Assembly (NCBI GenBank): GCA_021779095.1 | Contig: JAJYBI010000007.1 | Coordinates: 1-64,000, forward strand | Direction of reading: 5' to 3' | Length of the DNA stretch: 64,000 bases | Source of the DNA: Deltaproteobacteria bacterium | GTDB taxonomy: Bacteria > Desulfobacterota > Desulfuromonadia > Geobacterales > JAJYBI01 | Shown here: one piece after another, positions 60,514-64,000 of the stretch | How the letters are laid out: each line of letters begins with the position of its first letter | How positions within the stretch are numbered: position 1 is the first letter of the stretch | Position numbers and translations under genes: made by a program | The notes under the pieces: model-generated | The model's input: only the letters and a program-made list of their open reading frames with translations | Database searches by the model: none | What the model was told of the DNA's origin: nothing

Positions 60514-61276
60514 GCATCCTCCTCTCCCGGATGAGCTGTCCCACGATGCTCACCGCGATCTCTTCCGGCGTCTCGGCGCCGATATCCAGCCCCACCGGCG
60601 TCACGATCCGTTCGCACTGCAGCGCGCCCACCCCCTCTCCCTCCAGGGTAGTCAGCAGGAGCTCCCGCTTGCGCCGGCTCCCCACGAGGCCGATAAACCG
60701 GGCATCCGTCTTCAGCGCCCCTCGCACCGCCTCGAAGTCGTGCAGGTGGCCCGGTGTCGCGATGACCACGCTGGTGTCGCGGTCCACCGACAGGCGCGGG
60801 AAGGCGTCGGCCACCGTGGCGCAGACGATCTCGTGGGCAAAGGGGAACTGGTCCCGGCCCGTGCACTCCGGGCGTTCGTCAACCACGGTGACCCGGAAAC
60901 CGCACGTGGCCGCCAGGGCCGACACCGCCTTCCCCACGTGGCCGGCGCCGAACATGACGAGCCGCGGCATCCCGCCGTGCGGCTCCACGTAGACCTCCAT
61001 GCTGCCGCCGCAGGCGAAGCCGTTCTCCTCCGTGAGGCGAAAGGGGAGGGTGCGGGGACTGCCGTCACGAAGTGCAGCCTGTGCCGCCGCCACCGTCTCC
61101 TGTTCCACCCTCCCGCCGCCGACGCTCCCCAGGGTGGCGCCGTCGCCGTACACGAGCATCCGGGCGCCCGCCTTGCGGGGGGACGAGCCGCCGCACGCAG
61201 TCACCGTGGCGAGGGAGAACGGCGTCCCGGACCGCAGCAGCCGGACCGCCTCCTCGTAGATCTCCAGGTCGGTCAT
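60434..61276 (-). CDS. XdhC/CoxI-type maturation factor
   Basis: A 280-residue accessory protein that binds the molybdenum cofactor and delivers it to xanthine-dehydrogenase-like enzymes. LATVTACGGSSPRKAGARM near the start, GSVGGGRVEQE, a Rossmann motif VMFGAGHVGKAVSALA and VGLDIGAETPEEIAVSIV near the end. Its start overlaps the stop of the large subunit (ATGA). The last 27 codons run into the next gene and look non-homologous (GAHHGDPAGGRPVE). Confidence 0.92.
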   Translation of the reverse strand: MTDLEIYEEAVRLLRSGTPFSLATVTACGGSSPRKAGARMLVYGDGATLGSVGGGRVEQETVAAAQAALRDGSPRTLPFRLTEENGFACGGSMEVYVEPHGGMPRLVMFGAGHVGKAVSALAATCGFRVTVVDERPECTGRDQFPFAHEIVCATVADAFPRLSVDRDTSVVIATPGHLHDFEAVRGALKTDARFIGLVGSRRKRELLLTTLEGEGVGALQCERIVTPVGLDIGAETPEEIAVSIVGQLIRERRMHGAHHGDPAGGRPVEADGELQAAPPP

Positions 61277-63456
61277 GCGGTCTCCTTCCGCGCGGCGAGG
61301 GCGGCCTTGATCTTCTCCGGCAGCATCGGCAGCGACCGCACCCGGGCGCCGGTGGCGGCGTAGAGGGCATTGGCTACGGCGGGGGCGATGGGCGGTGTTC
61401 CCGGTTCGCCCACACCGCCGGGGGGCTCGTCGCTTCTGACGATATGCACCTCGATCCGCGGGGCCGCCGTCATCCGTACCGACGGGTAGGTGTCGAAGTT
61501 CCCCTGCTGCACCCGGCCGTTCTTCAGGGTGATCTCGCCGTACAGCGCCGCGGAGAGGCCGAAGACGATCCCCGACTCCATCTGGGCGGCGATGGTGTCC
61601 GGGTTCACGATCCGCCCGCAGTCGATGACGCAGACCACCCGGTGCACCTTGATCGTGTTGTTCCTGTCGAGCGACACCTCCGCCACCTGGGCGACGAAAC
61701 TGCCGAACGACTCATGGACGGCGATGCCGCGGCCGGTGCCGGGGGGGAGTTTCGTCCCCCAGCCCGCCTTTTTCGCCGCCATTTCCAGGACGCGGCGGTG
61801 GCGGGGATGGGCGGCCAGGAGCGCCCGCCGGTACCGGTACGGGTCCTTCCCCGCCCCGTGGGCGAGCTCGTCCATGAAGCACTCCACGGCGAAGGCGGTG
61901 TTGGAGTGCCCCACGGAGCGCCACCAGAGGACCGGCACGCCGTTCTTCGTGGTGTGCAGGTCCACGAGCAGGTGGGGGATGCGGTACGGGATGGTGGCTG
62001 CACCTTCCACCGAGGTGTTGTCGATGCCGTTTTTGACCATGGCCGATTCGAAGGCGGTGCCGGCGGTGATGGATTGGCCGACGATGGTATGGTGCCAGGT
62101 ATGTGGATTCCCTTTCGGGTCAAGGGTGGCGGTGAGCCGGTTGGTCCAGCAGGGTCGGTAGAAGCCGGCCCGCATGTCATCCTCCCGGGTGCGGATCGTC
62201 TTTACCGGCCTGCCCACCGCCTTCGCCACCTGGGCCGCCTCCACTACGAAATCGGAGGCGGGGCAGCCCCGGCGGCCGAAGCCGCCCCCCAGGAAGGTAG
62301 TCTCGAAGTCCACCTGTTCCGGGGGAAGGCCGGCCACCTTGGCGACGGCGGCCCGGTCGACGGTCTGGAACTGGGAGCCGGTGCGCACGATCCAGTGCCC
62401 CGGACGGGGATCGACGAAGCAGTTCAGCGGTTCCATGGGAGCGTGGGCGAGGTAGGGAAGTTCGTACAGCGCTTCGAAACGGTGGGGCGTCTTCGCCAGT
62501 ACGTCGAGGGGGTCTCCCTCCTTCCGTGCGGTGAGGCCGGGGGTGGTGGAGAGCCGGGCGTACTCCGCCCGCATCGTGTCGGAAGAGAGGTGCGACCACC
62601 TCCCCTCGTTCCACTGGACCTCCAGGAGGTCGCGCCCTTTGCTGGCGGGCCAGAAGCCGTTCGCCACCACGGCGACTCCGGCATCCACCGCCACCACCCG
62701 CACGACGCCGGGAAGCGCCAGCGCCTTCGTCGCGTCGAAGCTCACTAGCTGGGCACCGAAGACCGGCGGGCGGGCGATGACGGCGGTCAGCATGCCGGGT
62801 ATGTGCACGTCGATACCGAAGACGGCCGTCCCGGCGACCTTGGCCGGGCTGTCGAGACGGTGGAGCGGGCGGCCCAGGATGGAGTGCGTTCGTGTGGCGT
62901 TCAGTCGCGGTTCCTTCGGTACCGGCAGCCTGGCCGCCCGGGCGGCCAGGCTGCCGTAGGTAAGCTTCCTGCCGTCGGGTCCGGTGACAACGCCGTTCAT
63001 CGCATGGCAGGCGGACGGCTCCACCTTCCATTCCCGGGCTGCCGCCATAACGAGCATCTCCCGAGCGGCCGCCCCGGCCATGGACAGGCGGGTCCATTCC
63101 GTACGGACGCTGGTGCTGCCGCCGGTGACCATGATCGGGCCGAACGTGGCGTGGTTGTAGGGTGGCGCCACGGGGGATGCCTCTACCCGCACCGACTTCC
63201 AGTCGCAGGCGAGCTCCTCTGCCACGAGCATCGGCAGCGAGGTGTAGACCCCCTGGCCCATCTCCGACTTGTTGACGATGACCGTGACGCTGCCGTCGCT
63301 GCCGACGCGCAGATAGGCGTTGGGGGCGAAGAGATCGCCCTCTGCCGCCAGCGCCTGCCGGCCGAGCGGGATGTGGCAGGCGAGCACGAGGCCGCCCCCC
63401 AGGAGGGCGCCGGTCTTGAGGAAGTCGCGCCTGCTCAGTTTCCTGATGTCGCTCAT
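61273..63456 (-). CDS. Molybdopterin-binding large subunit, xanthine dehydrogenase family (IorB-like)
   Basis: A 727-residue oxidoreductase with a twin-arginine-like signal ([17 protein letters not shown]), so probably exported with cofactor. Molybdenum-hydroxylase blocks: [38 protein letters not shown] and [18 protein letters not shown], the last carrying the active-site glutamate region. IorB-type enzymes oxidise aldehydes or N-heterocycles. Overlaps the small subunit gene by 4 nt. The exact substrate cannot be read from sequence. Confidence 0.93.
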   Translation of the reverse strand: MSDIRKLSRRDFLKTGALLGGGLVLACHIPLGRQALAAEGDLFAPNAYLRVGSDGSVTVIVNKSEMGQGVYTSLPMLVAEELACDWKSVRVEASPVAPPYNHATFGPIMVTGGSTSVRTEWTRLSMAGAAAREMLVMAAAREWKVEPSACHAMNGVVTGPDGRKLTYGSLAARAARLPVPKEPRLNATRTHSILGRPLHRLDSPAKVAGTAVFGIDVHIPGMLTAVIARPPVFGAQLVSFDATKALALPGVVRVVAVDAGVAVVANGFWPASKGRDLLEVQWNEGRWSHLSSDTMRAEYARLSTTPGLTARKEGDPLDVLAKTPHRFEALYELPYLAHAPMEPLNCFVDPRPGHWIVRTGSQFQTVDRAAVAKVAGLPPEQVDFETTFLGGGFGRRGCPASDFVVEAAQVAKAVGRPVKTIRTREDDMRAGFYRPCWTNRLTATLDPKGNPHTWHHTIVGQSITAGTAFESAMVKNGIDNTSVEGAATIPYRIPHLLVDLHTTKNGVPVLWWRSVGHSNTAFAVECFMDELAHGAGKDPYRYRRALLAAHPRHRRVLEMAAKKAGWGTKLPPGTGRGIAVHESFGSFVAQVAEVSLDRNNTIKVHRVVCVIDCGRIVNPDTIAAQMESGIVFGLSAALYGEITLKNGRVQQGNFDTYPSVRMTAAPRIEVHIVRSDEPPGGVGEPGTPPIAPAVANALYAATGARVRSLPMLPEKIKAALAARKETA

Positions 63457-63920
63457 GACCGTTTCCCCCTTTTCCGATCCTCCCCGGCTGCGGTACGGAT
63501 CGCACGGCGGATTCGCCCGTAGGTGCCGCAGCGACAGAGGTTCCCCTCCATGGCCGTGTCGATCTGCGCGTCCGTGGGGTGGGGCGTCGTCGCCAGGAGC
63601 GCCACCGCCGACATGATCTGCCCCGGCTGACAGTAGCCGCACTGGGAGACCTCGTCCGCAATCCACGCCTCCTTCACCGGATGGGAGGCGGGGATCGCCT
63701 CGATGGTGGTGATTTTTCTGCCCCGCACCTCGTCCAGCGTCGTGATGCAGGAGCGGCGCGGCTGGCCGTCGACGTGCACCGTGCAGGCGCCGCAGAGTCC
63801 TTCGCCGCAGCCGAACTTGGTGCCGGTGAGCCGCAGGTGGTCGCGCAGCACCCAGAGGAGCGGCGTGTCCGGAGCAAGGTCCAGGTCGTGCCGGGCGTCG
63901 TTGACGTACAGGGTAATCAT
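63453..63920 (-). CDS. 2Fe-2S small subunit of the molybdenum hydroxylase
   Basis: A 155-residue IorA/CoxS-type subunit with two [2Fe-2S] clusters: a plant-ferredoxin set (CGEGLCGAC then C) and a helical set ([16 protein letters not shown]). It passes electrons from the molybdenum site to an acceptor, perhaps a cytochrome. It has no signal of its own and may be exported as a complex with the Tat-bearing subunit. ATG at 63920 behind GCAGGAGGAACC; it heads the four-gene operon. Confidence 0.93.
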   Translation of the reverse strand: MITLYVNDARHDLDLAPDTPLLWVLRDHLRLTGTKFGCGEGLCGACTVHVDGQPRRSCITTLDEVRGRKITTIEAIPASHPVKEAWIADEVSQCGYCQPGQIMSAVALLATTPHPTDAQIDTAMEGNLCRCGTYGRIRRAIRTAAGEDRKRGKRS

Positions 63921-64000
63921 GGTTCCTCCTGCGCGGGAAGCTGTGACCGCTTCCGTGTCGTGCAACCGGGATGTTTGCCATCCTACTACCCGATTAGCAT

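Overview
The window is a GC-rich chromosomal segment that reads like a member of the Geobacterales (Geobacter and relatives). The reasons are the many PAS-type sensor kinases and c-di-GMP or V4R proteins, a bacteriohemerythrin, multihaem redox proteins, Fe-S proteins, and a mercury-methylation gene pair (hgcA-hgcB). No rRNA operon or CRISPR array was seen. One tRNA, one probable 6S RNA and one family of candidate small RNAs were found.

Layout. 1-10.1 kb is signalling: a partial PAS/GAF histidine kinase preceded by a decayed PhnD-like binding-protein remnant, a PAS-SpoIIE phosphatase, a large hybrid kinase, and a V4R protein coupled to a diguanylate cyclase. 10.3-19.2 kb is mostly housekeeping: a Bax-inhibitor-type membrane protein, an OmpH-like chaperone, DUF4197, hemerythrin, hisI, hisG, a radical SAM protein, a GGHE-repeat lipoprotein, adenosine-specific kinase, flavin reductase and a GreA/GreB-type factor.

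19.35-27.63 kb is an integrated element of about 8.3 kb in the 3' end of tRNA-Leu(CAA). It has a 20-bp att duplication, an integrase, putative arm sites at both ends, a rolling-circle-type replication initiator, a string of tiny overlapping genes (three of them apparent paralogues), a serine recombinase, and a ribbon-helix-helix regulator facing a perfect operator palindrome. Insertion has separated the tRNA from what looks like its original terminator.

27.8-37 kb holds tlyA, a HIT protein, a DUF4124 protein, a probable 6S RNA and lgt. It then carries a partner-switching module: an anti-sigma kinase, a STAS antagonist and a transporter-phosphatase fusion (SSS-STAC-GAF-PP2C) with a small membrane partner. 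37-42.4 kb is a TPR lipoprotein plus an oligopeptide-type ABC importer without ATPase genes. 42.6-45.9 kb is a five-gene cluster ending in hgcA-hgcB.

45.9-50.1 kb is repeat-rich. It has three copies of a promoter-to-terminator cassette (candidate small RNA), an IS110-type transposase remnant, palindromic repeats and gene fragments between small genes. 50.1-59.7 kb carries an AAA_14/DUF4143 ATPase with a start-site inverted repeat, a cytochrome / Tat metallophosphoesterase / dihaem peroxidase cluster, a second DUF815 ATPase, a QueG-like Fe-S protein, an L,D-transpeptidase and an AI-2E-type permease. 59.9-63.9 kb is a minus-strand operon for a periplasmic molybdenum hydroxylase: 2Fe-2S subunit, molybdopterin subunit, XdhC and a MocA-like cytidylyltransferase. 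All calls rest on reading the sequence and family motifs; no database search was run.
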